Source: Thermomicrobiales bacterium (lineage in GTDB: Bacteria > Chloroflexota > Chloroflexia > Thermomicrobiales > UBA6265). Taken from it: 64,000 nucleotides of DNA. The position numbers and the translations under genes were made by a program. The stretch spans positions 741,947 through 805,946 of the forward strand of contig JAHBVL010000001.1 in assembly GCA_019637585.1 (NCBI GenBank). Reading direction: 5' to 3'. Of this stretch, positions 52,035-60,688 are shown in pieces. Below the pieces are notes generated by a model. The model did no database searches, was not told the DNA's origin, and saw only the letters and a list, made by a program, of their open reading frames with translations. The stretch's first letter is position 1; every line of letters begins with the position of its first letter.

Positions 52035-54020
52035 CTACAGCGGATCGACGAGATTCACACTGCGAATCCGGCGCTGGAACAAATACGCGATGACGGCGGG
52101 CGGAATAATGCCAACGATCGAGGCCGCCGCCAGTTCTGTTGGCATCGAAATCTGGAACAGCATCGATGGCAAGACCGGCGGATAGGTTTGCGCTTTCGAT
52201 CCGGCGGTCAGGAACTGGGCAAAGGCGAACTCGTTCCAGCAGACCATGAAGCTGATGGCGGTCGCGACGGCAATGCCGGGCCACGAAAGAGGCATGATGA
52301 CCTTGATGAAGGTGCGAATTCTGGTGTTGCCGTCGACCCGGGCGGCCGCCTCAACGGTGCGCGGCAGCGAGGAGAAGAAGCTGGTCAGCACCCAGACGAT
52401 CATGGGGATCGTGAGCGTGAAGTAGATGATGATCAAACCGCGCAGCGACCCCTGCAGTCCCGTTTTCGTGTAGAGATAGAAGAAGGGGATGACGATCGAA
52501 ATCGGCGGATAGGAACGGGTCGCCAGGATGGTGAAGAGCAGGGGTGTTTTGCCTTTGAAATTCAGCCGTCCGAGCGCGTATGACACCGGCAAGGCGACCA
52601 GCATCGTCAATGCCGTGACCACGATCGCCAGAATCGTGCTGTTGATGAATCCTTGCCGCAGCGCCGGCGCCTGACCGATGGGCAGGAGCGGCTCTCCAGA
52701 CGGGCCGGTCGATTCTCCGCCGAAAATCCGGATGAAGTTGCTGAGCGTCGGCTCGTGCGGGAAGAGATGCGTGGGCAGCGTCAGCAGCTCGGTCTTGAAC
52801 ATGAGGGACATGTTCAGCATCCAGTAGATCGGCACCAGGGTCCAGACGAGGAGCACCAGCGCCGCGAAGTAGATCAACACCTTGCGGGGCCGTTCGCCTG
52901 AGCGGATCAGGAACGCGGCAACCAGCGCAACGGCAGCGATGATCAGGATGAAGCCGGCGATGATCAGGACCATGTCCATGTAGTTGACGACCGCATAGCC
53001 GAGGACCAGCAGCGCGGCGGCGCCGACTGCCATGAGGAACACTCTCGCTCGTTTGGAAAATCCACCTTCCGCGAGAAGCTGTCCGTCGTCGGAAATCTGT
53101 TGCTTCCGCCGGTAGAAGAGCAGGAGAAAGTAGACCGTGGTGATGATCATGGTGAAGATCACCAGCAACCAACCGATGGCGGCGCCGTAGCCATATTGCC
53201 GCTTCTGGAATGTCTCCATATAGACCGCCCAGCTGAGGGTCGTAGAGACGTCGCCGGGGCCGCCGTTGGTCAGAAAGAAGACCGTGTCGAAGGCGCGCGC
53301 GGCTTCGACGGTGATCAGCACCATGATGATCAGAATCGACGTTTTGATGTAGGGGAAGACGACAAAGCGGAACCGGCCAAGAGGACCGAGCCGGTCGACT
53401 TTGGCCATCTTGTACTGGTCTTCGGGAATAACCTGCAATGTTGCGAGAATGAAATAGATGCCGAGCGGTGTGATCTGCCAGGCGTGGGCCAGTGCGACCC
53501 CGGGAACCGCCCAGCGTTCGCTCAGGAAGTTGAATGGCCGGTCGATGATATGCAATTTCAGCAGAATAGCGTTGAACATTCCCCATTCGGCGCTGTAGAG
53601 GTATCGCCAGACGATCGATGTCGCGTAGAGCGACACCGCCCAGGGAAGAATGACGATCGTCATCAGCACCGGCCGGCCGCGGAATTTCTCGTTCAGCAGG
53701 AGCGCCCCGCCGATCGATGCAGCCAGACTGAAAATCGTGACCAGAATCGTGTAATAGATGGTGATCCGGAATGCGTGGTGGACCTGATCGGAACTGAGCG
53801 CGTCACGGTAGTTCTGCAGCCCGACCGACTCTGTCGTGTTGAAGATCAGATCGATTCGCTGCAGGCTCATCCAGATCGAATAACCGAGGGGATAAACGAC
53901 GACCGCCAGCAGCACTACCAGCAGCGGCACAGTCAGCAGGAGGGCGAACTGCGTTTCGCTGAGGCGGGACGAACTCCACCTGCGGGGTATAGCTGGCGTC
54001 GGAGTGGGCATTTCGGCCAT
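52035..54020 (-). CDS. Fused MalF-MalG type sugar ABC permease
   Basis: 661 residues holding two binding-protein-dependent permease domains in one chain. The first (about 20-300) is MalF-like, with a degenerate EAA loop EDQYKMAKVDRLGPLGRFRF. A linker with extra helices (about 310-410) follows. The second (about 400-661) is MalG-like, with EAA loop RTVEAAARVDGNTRIRTFIK and the end VNLVDPL. Usually the two are separate genes, so the fusion locks a 1:1 heterodimer into one polypeptide. It lies between the binding protein and ATPase genes. Confidence 0.92.
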   Translation of the reverse strand: MAEMPTPTPAIPRRWSSSRLSETQFALLLTVPLLVVLLAVVVYPLGYSIWMSLQRIDLIFNTTESVGLQNYRDALSSDQVHHAFRITIYYTILVTIFSLAASIGGALLLNEKFRGRPVLMTIVILPWAVSLYATSIVWRYLYSAEWGMFNAILLKLHIIDRPFNFLSERWAVPGVALAHAWQITPLGIYFILATLQVIPEDQYKMAKVDRLGPLGRFRFVVFPYIKTSILIIMVLITVEAARAFDTVFFLTNGGPGDVSTTLSWAVYMETFQKRQYGYGAAIGWLLVIFTMIITTVYFLLLFYRRKQQISDDGQLLAEGGFSKRARVFLMAVGAAALLVLGYAVVNYMDMVLIIAGFILIIAAVALVAAFLIRSGERPRKVLIYFAALVLLVWTLVPIYWMLNMSLMFKTELLTLPTHLFPHEPTLSNFIRIFGGESTGPSGEPLLPIGQAPALRQGFINSTILAIVVTALTMLVALPVSYALGRLNFKGKTPLLFTILATRSYPPISIVIPFFYLYTKTGLQGSLRGLIIIYFTLTIPMIVWVLTSFFSSLPRTVEAAARVDGNTRIRTFIKVIMPLSWPGIAVATAISFMVCWNEFAFAQFLTAGSKAQTYPPVLPSMLFQISMPTELAAASIVGIIPPAVIAYLFQRRIRSVNLVDPL

Positions 54021-54085
54021 GAGACTTCCCGGTTCGCTGGATGAGGTAACAGAGACCCGCCGTCGCCACCATAGACGGCGGGTTG

Positions 54086-54107
54086 GGAGGCCCCGAAAGG
54101 GGCCTCC
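54086..54107. terminator. Intercistronic hairpin, sugar cassette
   Basis: Perfect nine-base arms GGAGGCCCC and GGGGCCTCC around GAAA, between the binding-protein stop (54126) and the permease start (54020). Confidence 0.7.
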
Positions 54108-54125
54108 GTAGCGTCACATTGCTGT

Positions 54126-55586
54126 CTAGCTGGTGGCGTAGCGCTCGGCGAGCTCTTCGGCCAGCGACTTGAGATTAGCGTGCACTTCTTCCACCGGCGC
54201 CTGGCCGAGGATCGCCCGGGGCAGCTCGGTCATGGCGGTAGCGTTCCACTCTTCCCACCAGAAGGTCTGCCAGACCTTGGGGAACTGACCAGCGTTGAGG
54301 ATGCTGTTCAGTGCGTCGAGCGAAAGCGATTCGGGCATCCACGCTTCGTATGCAGCGATGACTTCCGGATCTTCGAGCACAGCGGTGTATCCCGAGTTAA
54401 GTGCGGCCTCAATGGCCCACCGCTTGGCGACGAAGAGCTGCTCGTCCTGATCCTGATAGCCGAAGAAGCCGCCCAGCCGGTACTTGCGGGCGAGTTTCTC
54501 GTCGCTGTCGTTCCGGTTCGGAACCGCGTAGATGCCTTCGTCGATCAGGCCCCATGGCTGCTCCGCCACCGGCACGGCGCTGAATTGACCGGCGAGCGGC
54601 GAGCGGTTCGGGTCGTTGAAGACCTTGAGGTCGTAGATCTGCTGCGGGCTGAAGGCATAGGTGCCCTGAGCGAAAGCGTCGATGTAGTCCGCTTCACCCA
54701 TGTTGAAGACCGTCTCAGAAACGACGCCTTCTTCGAGGAGCGCTCGCCAGTTGGCCAGGATGGCCAGCGTGTTGTCGTCGAAAACAGGAAGGTTGTTCTC
54801 GTCGAAGAGCACAGCGCCGGTGTTCAGGCACTCGAACAGATAGGCCCAGGACGGACCGAACCAGACGCCGGCGGTGAACCAGTGGGGCAGGAGCGGTGTT
54901 TCCGCGATGCCTTCTGCCTTGATCTGGCGCGCCTGATCGTAGAGCTCAGCCCAGGTCTTGGGATAGAGATCGGTGGTGATGCCCGCCTGCTCGAGAATCG
55001 AGTTGTTGGCGGCAATCGTGCCGCGGATCGAGACAAAGTAGGGCAGCCCGTAGAGCTGGTCGTTGATGGTCATCGACTCGAGAACGCCGGGATACATGGC
55101 GGCTTTGGCGTCCGCCGCGTTCCACCATCGCTCGTAATCGTGGACCCAGCCGGGAATCGACCAGCGATAGAGCGTGGCCGGGTTGGAGTAGGCCAGGTCG
55201 AGCGGCTGGTTGGAGATGTGGAAGTTCTCCATGATGCCGATGTAGTCGCCGGTCACGGTCTGATAGTCGGCGGTCTCGTTGTATGCCGCGTTGAACTTGC
55301 TGGTGTTGTCGATGACGATGTCGGGCAGGTAGTTCCAGCCGCGGAAGATGAGCGAGTCCGACGTGTCGGCATCTGGTCCGGGAGCGGAAAGCGCCGCGGC
55401 CTGGGCCACTGATTTGGTCAGCGAAAAGTGCGGCTGAGGAGCGGCGGCGACATCGCCCGCGTCGAGGTAGTTGATGATCGCCGGCGTGGCGACACCTGCC
55501 GCGGCTGCCCGCTTGATCAGATCGCGGCGGCTGAGAAGACCCCGCTGATACTCGGCGAACAACTGATAGATCGGTTTCCTGGCCAC
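54126..55586 (-). CDS. Sugar-type ABC transporter substrate-binding protein
   Basis: 486 residues; AAAGGAG before GTG 55586. Tat motif SRRDLIKRAAAAGVATPAI near residues 19-37. Mature part resembles family-1 (MalE/UgpB) solute binders: GLPYFVSIRGTIAANNSILE, YPKTWAELYDQARQIKAEG. Expected to deliver an oligosaccharide or glycerol-phosphate-like solute to the fused permease; the ligand is unknown. Confidence 0.92.
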   Translation of the reverse strand: MARKPIYQLFAEYQRGLLSRRDLIKRAAAAGVATPAIINYLDAGDVAAAPQPHFSLTKSVAQAAALSAPGPDADTSDSLIFRGWNYLPDIVIDNTSKFNAAYNETADYQTVTGDYIGIMENFHISNQPLDLAYSNPATLYRWSIPGWVHDYERWWNAADAKAAMYPGVLESMTINDQLYGLPYFVSIRGTIAANNSILEQAGITTDLYPKTWAELYDQARQIKAEGIAETPLLPHWFTAGVWFGPSWAYLFECLNTGAVLFDENNLPVFDDNTLAILANWRALLEEGVVSETVFNMGEADYIDAFAQGTYAFSPQQIYDLKVFNDPNRSPLAGQFSAVPVAEQPWGLIDEGIYAVPNRNDSDEKLARKYRLGGFFGYQDQDEQLFVAKRWAIEAALNSGYTAVLEDPEVIAAYEAWMPESLSLDALNSILNAGQFPKVWQTFWWEEWNATAMTELPRAILGQAPVEEVHANLKSLAEELAERYATS

Positions 55587-55778
55587 GTGTTTCTCCTTTG
55601 TTTCACTCGGACTCTGGTTGTCGTGTCACCAGAGCGATACGGGTGCGTCCATAGGATCGTCCAGAAACTGGCTCTACTGCGGCTTTGCGGTGCGCCTCCT
55701 TTGCATGGCTGCTTCAGTTCAGTCAGTGTGCGTCTCTGCGACAGCATTGCGCAATCTTGGAAAAGCTGCAAGGTGGTG

Positions 55779-56135
55779 CTAGCCGACGCTGCGGTTGAAG
55801 CGTTCGATAGCGCCCATCAGCTCCTGGAGAATGGCTTCCTGCTCGTCTTCTTCGGCGTTCAGCACGCAACCGCGGATGTGGTCTTCCAGGATGACCAACC
55901 CGGTGGCTCGCAGGCCGGCGACGATGGCCGAAATCTGGGTCAGGATGTCGACGCAGTACTTCTCGTCCTCGACCATCTTCTGGACGCCGCGGACCTGCCC
56001 CTCGATCCGGCGCAGCCGGCGCAGGATTTTCTGCTGGTCGACTTCGTAGGAGGGGCCGTGGCGGTGATGAGTCTGGCAGCAAGCCTGGTCTGCGGGTTCG
56101 ATGATGTCGATTGTGGGTGCGGTTTGTGTTTCCAT
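55779..56135 (-). CDS. csoR: CsoR-family copper-sensing repressor
   Basis: 118 residues of the four-helix CsoR/RcnR type. Ligands C61, H86 and C90 have exactly the 25 and 4 residue spacing of the Cu(I) sensor CsoR. The core RRLRRIEGQVRGVQKMVEDE lies at 39-58. The N-terminus carries an extra CCQTHHRH segment (19-26) that could add metal sites. It should repress copper genes until copper binds, but no copper exporter is in this window. Divergent from the GDPD-like gene, 34 bases apart. Confidence 0.92.
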   Translation of the reverse strand: METQTAPTIDIIEPADQACCQTHHRHGPSYEVDQQKILRRLRRIEGQVRGVQKMVEDEKYCVDILTQISAIVAGLRATGLVILEDHIRGCVLNAEEDEQEAILQELMGAIERFNRSVG

Positions 56136-56169
56136 TATGGAAGAATAGCATCCGCCTCCCGGCAGGTAC

Positions 56170-57069
56170 GTGATGATTTCCTCTTCGTCTCATGGCCAGC
56201 ACGCTTTTCGCCACCGCCGCATCCAGCGGATTGTGGCGCTCGGTATGTTGCTGGTCATTCTGGTCAATGCCGGCTTTCTGGGGTTCAACCTCTTCTTTCC
56301 CGATCCAGTGAGCCGCTTGACCGAAGGGGTGATTCCTCGCCAGTACTACAGTCAGTTCGATGCCGACCCGCTCCCCTCCTATGACGGCACCTATGGGATC
56401 GGACACAACACCGGCGACTCGATCGACAAGATCACGGCCGCCATCGAAGCGGGCGCCCAGGGAATCGAGATCGACGTGATCGCCTACCGGGGCGATCTCT
56501 ATGCCCGGCACAATCTGCCGGTGACCGTGTTCGGGGAATTCGGTTTCCGGCCGGTCAAGCTGGAGGAAGCCTGGGAAGCCGCGACGACCGAGGTCGTGCA
56601 GCTCGATCTCAAGGACACATCGGTCAGTTTTCTGAACAATCTCTCCCGTTTTCTCGATCGCCACCAGGAAGACAAGAGAATCGTGCTCGTGTCATCGTGG
56701 GATCTCGACGTTCTGCGCTCCATCCAGGAATCGAATCCCTGGGTGGGCAGACTGCTGAGCATCGGTTCGCAGGAGCAGTTCGACTCGGTGCTGGTCAGCT
56801 ATGACGAGATTCAGCAGAACCGCCTGATCAATGGGGTCACGATCAGGCACGATCTGCTCGATGCCCCGACCGTGTTCTGGCTCAAGGAACGGACGTTGCT
56901 CATCTTTGCCTGGACCGTGGAGAGTCTTTCACGAGTCAATGAGCTCACCCTCCTCGGTATCGACGCCGTGGTCACCGACAATCTGGCCATCCTCAATCTC
57001 CTCCGGGCCAGGCAGGAAAGCGAGCTCCTGGCGACGCCGGAGGCGCTCGCTTCGCCAGCTGCTCCCTGA
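56170..57069 (+). CDS. Glycerophosphodiester phosphodiesterase-like membrane protein
   Basis: 299 residues; one N-terminal membrane helix (about 20-42), then a GDPD TIM-barrel. The usual HRG motif is replaced by H79-N80 (GIGHNTGD), but the metal pair E100/D102 (GIEIDV) and H114 (ARHN) remain. VTDNLAIL marks the last barrel strand. It may hydrolyse glycerophosphodiesters or related lipids outside the cell; the altered motif leaves activity uncertain. Start GTG 56170 or ATG 56173. Its 3' end is overlapped by an opposite gene. Confidence 0.85.
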   Translation: MMISSSSHGQHAFRHRRIQRIVALGMLLVILVNAGFLGFNLFFPDPVSRLTEGVIPRQYYSQFDADPLPSYDGTYGIGHNTGDSIDKITAAIEAGAQGIEIDVIAYRGDLYARHNLPVTVFGEFGFRPVKLEEAWEAATTEVVQLDLKDTSVSFLNNLSRFLDRHQEDKRIVLVSSWDLDVLRSIQESNPWVGRLLSIGSQEQFDSVLVSYDEIQQNRLINGVTIRHDLLDAPTVFWLKERTLLIFAWTVESLSRVNELTLLGIDAVVTDNLAILNLLRARQESELLATPEALASPAAP

Positions 57070-57315
57070 CCAGCCGATACAGGCTCCCAGCAGCGCCGCG
57101 ATCAGCAACGCGGTGCCCAGCCGCATGCTGCGTTCTTCGAGGGTGGAAAAGAGGTAGTTGATCCGGACGTTGATCACGATCGGGTTTTGCACGATCAGGA
57201 ACGAGAGCACGCTCAGCAGCACCGCGATCGTGACGATCCGGAGCAGACCGCGTGGGGAATTGGCTGCGTCTTCCCAGACTTCCTGAATTCGATGCCAGCG
57301 TTGCTTCATCCTCAT
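56929..57315 (-). CDS. Hypothetical LapA-like membrane protein
   Basis: 128 residues from ATG 57315 (a second ATG at 57309 is possible). Two hydrophobic segments, IVTIAVLLSVLSFLIVQNP and LGTALLIAALLGACIGW, with the pattern of DUF1049/LapA proteins, then a charged tail. The last 47 codons overlap the convergent GDPD-like gene by 141 bases, so the tail may be incorrectly long. Function unknown. Confidence 0.55.
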   Translation of the reverse strand: MRMKQRWHRIQEVWEDAANSPRGLLRIVTIAVLLSVLSFLIVQNPIVINVRINYLFSTLEERSMRLGTALLIAALLGACIGWSGSSWRSERLRRRQELAFLPGPEEIEDGQIVGDHGVDTEEGELIDS

Positions 57316-57489
57316 CCTGCCGCGATTGTGCGTCGCCAGCCTACTGGCAAGAGGATAGCGGGCGCCGGGCGCTCGCCTCGCCAGAAGGTGTGGAATCACG
57401 CTACGCTGTAGCAGGAGACGGGGCTTGTCGGCATCTTCGGTGCGGTAAATCGACTTTAGCGCCGTTTGAACCATTCCCTAGGGAGCGTT

Positions 57490-59808
57490 GTGAACCCGTT
57501 AGTTGTGGTCATCCTGGTCAGCCTGGCGGCTGCGCCCACTACGGCGCTAGCCGGATTTTGGCGACCTCGATGGGCTGGTCCGGTGGCTCTGGCGGGCACC
57601 GCGCTGGCCTTCGCCGCGGCGCTCTGGAACTGGCACTCGCCCGGCGCGACGGTCGATCGGGAATGGGCTCCGACCTGGGGTCTGCGATTGCATGTCCAAT
57701 CGGACGGATTGGCCGCGGTCTACTCCCTGCTGGCCACCGGCATTGGATTGGCGGTGGTGCTCTACGCCCTGGCCTACATACCGTCCCACCTTCATCATCA
57801 GCACCGGGATGACGGAGATGCGACTCGTTTTTTTGCGTTTCTGCTCCTCTTCATGGGGGCGATGGTTGGTCTCGTTCACGCCCAGGATCTCTTTCTGATC
57901 TTCCTCTTCTGGGATCTGACGGCGATCGCCTCCTATTTCCTGATCGGATATGACAGACAGCGGAGAGAAGCGCGAATTTCGGCCATCATGGCCTTGCAGA
58001 TCACCTGCGTCAGCGCGATCGGCTTTCTCATCGGGTCGCTCATGCTCGGCGAGCGATTCGGCACGTATCAGCTTCCCGAATTGATCGCCCAGGTGGAATC
58101 CAGCCGCTACGTGACCGTGGCGATGGCGTTCATGCTGATCGCGGCGCTGGCCAAGAGCGCCCAGGCGCCCGCTCACTTCTGGCTCCCCCGGGCGATGGCG
58201 GCTCCCACGCCGGTTTCCGCCTATCTCCACTCGGCGGCCATGGTGGCGGCGGGTGTCTTCCTGATCGGCAGAATCTACCCGCTGATTGCCCTGAGCGATC
58301 TCCTGCTCGATGTGCTGACGATCGCCGGCGCTGCGTCCATTCTGGTCGGCGGCATTCTGGCGTTGTCGCGGGATAACCTGAAGCAGCTGCTCGCCTATTC
58401 CACGATCTCCCAGTACGGCTATGTCGTGCTGATGTTCGGCATCGGCGGGGCGTATGGGGTTGGCGCGGCCTCCTTCTACGTGCTCGCTCATGGCGTTTGC
58501 AAATGCGCGCTCTTTCTGACGGCGGGAGCCGTCTCGGAAGCGACCGATCAGCGCGAGCTCTCCAATCTCGGCGGTCTCTGGCGACACTATCCCCTGCTGG
58601 CGGTGGCTTCGGGGGTGGCGGCGGCCGCGCTGGCGGGTCTTCCCCTGACCATTGGCTGGTTCAAGGACGAGCTCTTTTTCAATGCGGCAGTGGATGACGG
58701 CTTCCCGGCCACGCTGATGGCGATGATTGCCGCCACGCTGACGTTTGCCTATATGGGACGGTTCTGGCTGGGAATCTTCGCCGGGCCGGATCGTGGCGCC
58801 GGGCGGTCGATATCACCATTGCTGGTCTGGCCAATCGTCGCTCTGGCGGTCGTCGCTGTTGTCGGTGGAATCGTGACCGGACCATTCGTGCGCCTGGCTG
58901 CCGCGGCGGCATCGGCGACGCTGGGCCGGGATGTCGACCTCCACGTTGGCTATGCCATCAACACGGAGGCGAAGATCGCGCTTGTGGTCTTTGCGTCAGG
59001 GGCGATCCTGGTTGCCACCTATCGATTCTGGCGAGAGTTCCCGGTCACCATCGCCATTCTGGGAGCTGTGGTGGGCCCGGACCGGATCTACTCGTCGGTG
59101 ATCAATGGGTTGAACCGGCTGTCCGACCGGATCCACTGGATCGAAGTGCGCGACCTGCGGAGCCGGGTTGCGTCCGTCCTGGCGCCCGCAGCCGTGCTCT
59201 TTGTCGTTTCACTGGTGATGACCCGATTCACCGGACCGTTTCGGACCGGCGACCTCAAATCCGGGGATGGGCCGATCGTACTCATGCTCATCCTGATCGG
59301 CATTGCAGCGCTGACAGCGGCCGCGCCCCGCAATCACTTTTCGATGGTGCTGGCATTGTCCGGGGTCGGCTACGGTCTGGCGGTTGTCTACTCCCTGCTC
59401 AGGGCTCCCGATGTGGCCATCGTGGCGGTGCTGATCGAGACGATTCTCAGTCTGCTGGTTTTTGGTTTCCTGGCGCTCCTCCCTGCCGATGTCGATCCGG
59501 CTGAGGTCATTCCGGTCGACGATCCGGAGCAACAGGCGCAGGAGGATCACGCATTGCGCGACGCAGGTCTGGCGATCAGCGCCGGGGCATTTGCGTTCGT
59601 CGTTGCCTGGGGGGTGATGTCTCGTCCGGCCGCTCTGGAGAGCGTCATCGCGGAACATGTCGCGCTCACCCCCGATGCGCACGGATCGGATGTGGTCACC
59701 ACCATCCTGGCCGACTTCCGCGGATTCGATACCGCCGGCGAGATCACGGTGCTCGGCATTGCCTTCCTGGGGGCCGCGACCCTCCTGCGGCGGAGGGTCG
59801 CCAGATGA
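57490..59808 (+). CDS. mrpA: Na+/H+ antiporter subunit MrpA
   Basis: 772 residues from GTG 57490 after GGGAG. Complex-I NuoL-like antiporter core (SAQAPAHFWLPRAMAAPTPV and LLAYSTISQYGYV in the middle), then the MrpA C-terminal DUF4040/MbhD-type region (DGPIVLMLILIGIAALTAAA). The position of the conserved transmembrane glutamate (E140-type) is aspartate D142 (FLFWDLTAIAS). Largest subunit of the Mrp complex that exchanges Na+ for H+. Confidence 0.93.
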   Translation: MNPLVVVILVSLAAAPTTALAGFWRPRWAGPVALAGTALAFAAALWNWHSPGATVDREWAPTWGLRLHVQSDGLAAVYSLLATGIGLAVVLYALAYIPSHLHHQHRDDGDATRFFAFLLLFMGAMVGLVHAQDLFLIFLFWDLTAIASYFLIGYDRQRREARISAIMALQITCVSAIGFLIGSLMLGERFGTYQLPELIAQVESSRYVTVAMAFMLIAALAKSAQAPAHFWLPRAMAAPTPVSAYLHSAAMVAAGVFLIGRIYPLIALSDLLLDVLTIAGAASILVGGILALSRDNLKQLLAYSTISQYGYVVLMFGIGGAYGVGAASFYVLAHGVCKCALFLTAGAVSEATDQRELSNLGGLWRHYPLLAVASGVAAAALAGLPLTIGWFKDELFFNAAVDDGFPATLMAMIAATLTFAYMGRFWLGIFAGPDRGAGRSISPLLVWPIVALAVVAVVGGIVTGPFVRLAAAAASATLGRDVDLHVGYAINTEAKIALVVFASGAILVATYRFWREFPVTIAILGAVVGPDRIYSSVINGLNRLSDRIHWIEVRDLRSRVASVLAPAAVLFVVSLVMTRFTGPFRTGDLKSGDGPIVLMLILIGIAALTAAAPRNHFSMVLALSGVGYGLAVVYSLLRAPDVAIVAVLIETILSLLVFGFLALLPADVDPAEVIPVDDPEQQAQEDHALRDAGLAISAGAFAFVVAWGVMSRPAALESVIAEHVALTPDAHGSDVVTTILADFRGFDTAGEITVLGIAFLGAATLLRRRVAR

Positions 59809-60239
59809 GCATCATGGCCCAGTTCGCGGCCCGCGTGTTGCTGATGCCAATCTGGATGGTGGCCTTCGCCATGCTGGTGAAGGGGTACGTCGACACGGGG
59901 GATGGATTCAGCGCCGGGGTGGTCGCGTCGCTGGCGGTGCTGATGCAGTACCTGGTGTTCGGCGTCAAGCAGGCTGAATCCTTCTGGATTGTGCGGAAGG
60001 CCCGTTTGCTGGCGGCCATCGGTCTGCTCATCGCTGTTGGCGTGGCGTTTGTTCCCGTTTTTCTCGGTGATTCGATCATGACGCACTATCCGCGCCCCGA
60101 CCGCGATGTCATCCACCTTGGAGCGCTCGAGCTGATCACCGCTATGTTGTTCGATGTCGGCGTCTTTCTGCTTGTCATCGGGTTCTGCACCTCCGCGATC
60201 GACCTGATCGCCCACTCGGCCTCCCGGAGAACGCCATGA
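59805..60239 (+). CDS. mrpB: Na+/H+ antiporter subunit MrpB
   Basis: 144 residues of the MnhB family: FAMLVKGYVDTGDGFSAGVV near 22-41, VLMQYLVFGV and about four helices. Overlaps mrpA by four bases (ATGA). Confidence 0.93.
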   Translation: MSIMAQFAARVLLMPIWMVAFAMLVKGYVDTGDGFSAGVVASLAVLMQYLVFGVKQAESFWIVRKARLLAAIGLLIAVGVAFVPVFLGDSIMTHYPRPDRDVIHLGALELITAMLFDVGVFLLVIGFCTSAIDLIAHSASRRTP

Positions 60240-60688
60240 CCATGATGTTCGCCCTGGCGATTGCCGTGTTGTTCGCTGCGGGGTGCTATCTGCTGCTGAA
60301 ACCAGATTTCGTCAAGATTCTGGGCGGCATCATCCTGATATCGAATGCCGCGATTCTGTTCATCATGGCGGCCGGGCTGTCGCGAGGGCGTGAAGCGATT
60401 TACCCGATCGAGCCGGGGCAGAGGGTCTCCGATCCTCTCGTGCAGTCGATGGCGCTGACGGCGATCGTCATCAGTTTTGGCGTCTCGGCGTTGATGATCG
60501 GCATGATCTATCGCGTCTATATGGCGCACCGGTCGATCGACGTCGAGCTGATCTCCGATATCGAAGAGCGTGAGGTCCAGATCGAGGAAGAGGAACGGCT
60601 CGACCAGTCGATCGATGCGATGCCCGACCGGGAAGAGACGGTTGCCGATCCCGCGGCGGAACGCGAACCGCAGGCGGTGGCGACATGA
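60236..60688 (+). CDS. mrpC: Na+/H+ antiporter subunit MrpC
   Basis: 150 residues; NuoK-like three-helix core (GGIILISNAAILFIMAAG; DPLVQSMALTAIVISFGVSA) plus an acidic tail of about 50 residues (EEREVQIEEEERL) not present in typical 110-residue MrpC. Four-base overlaps with both neighbours. Confidence 0.93.
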   Translation: MTMMFALAIAVLFAAGCYLLLKPDFVKILGGIILISNAAILFIMAAGLSRGREAIYPIEPGQRVSDPLVQSMALTAIVISFGVSALMIGMIYRVYMAHRSIDVELISDIEEREVQIEEEERLDQSIDAMPDREETVADPAAEREPQAVAT

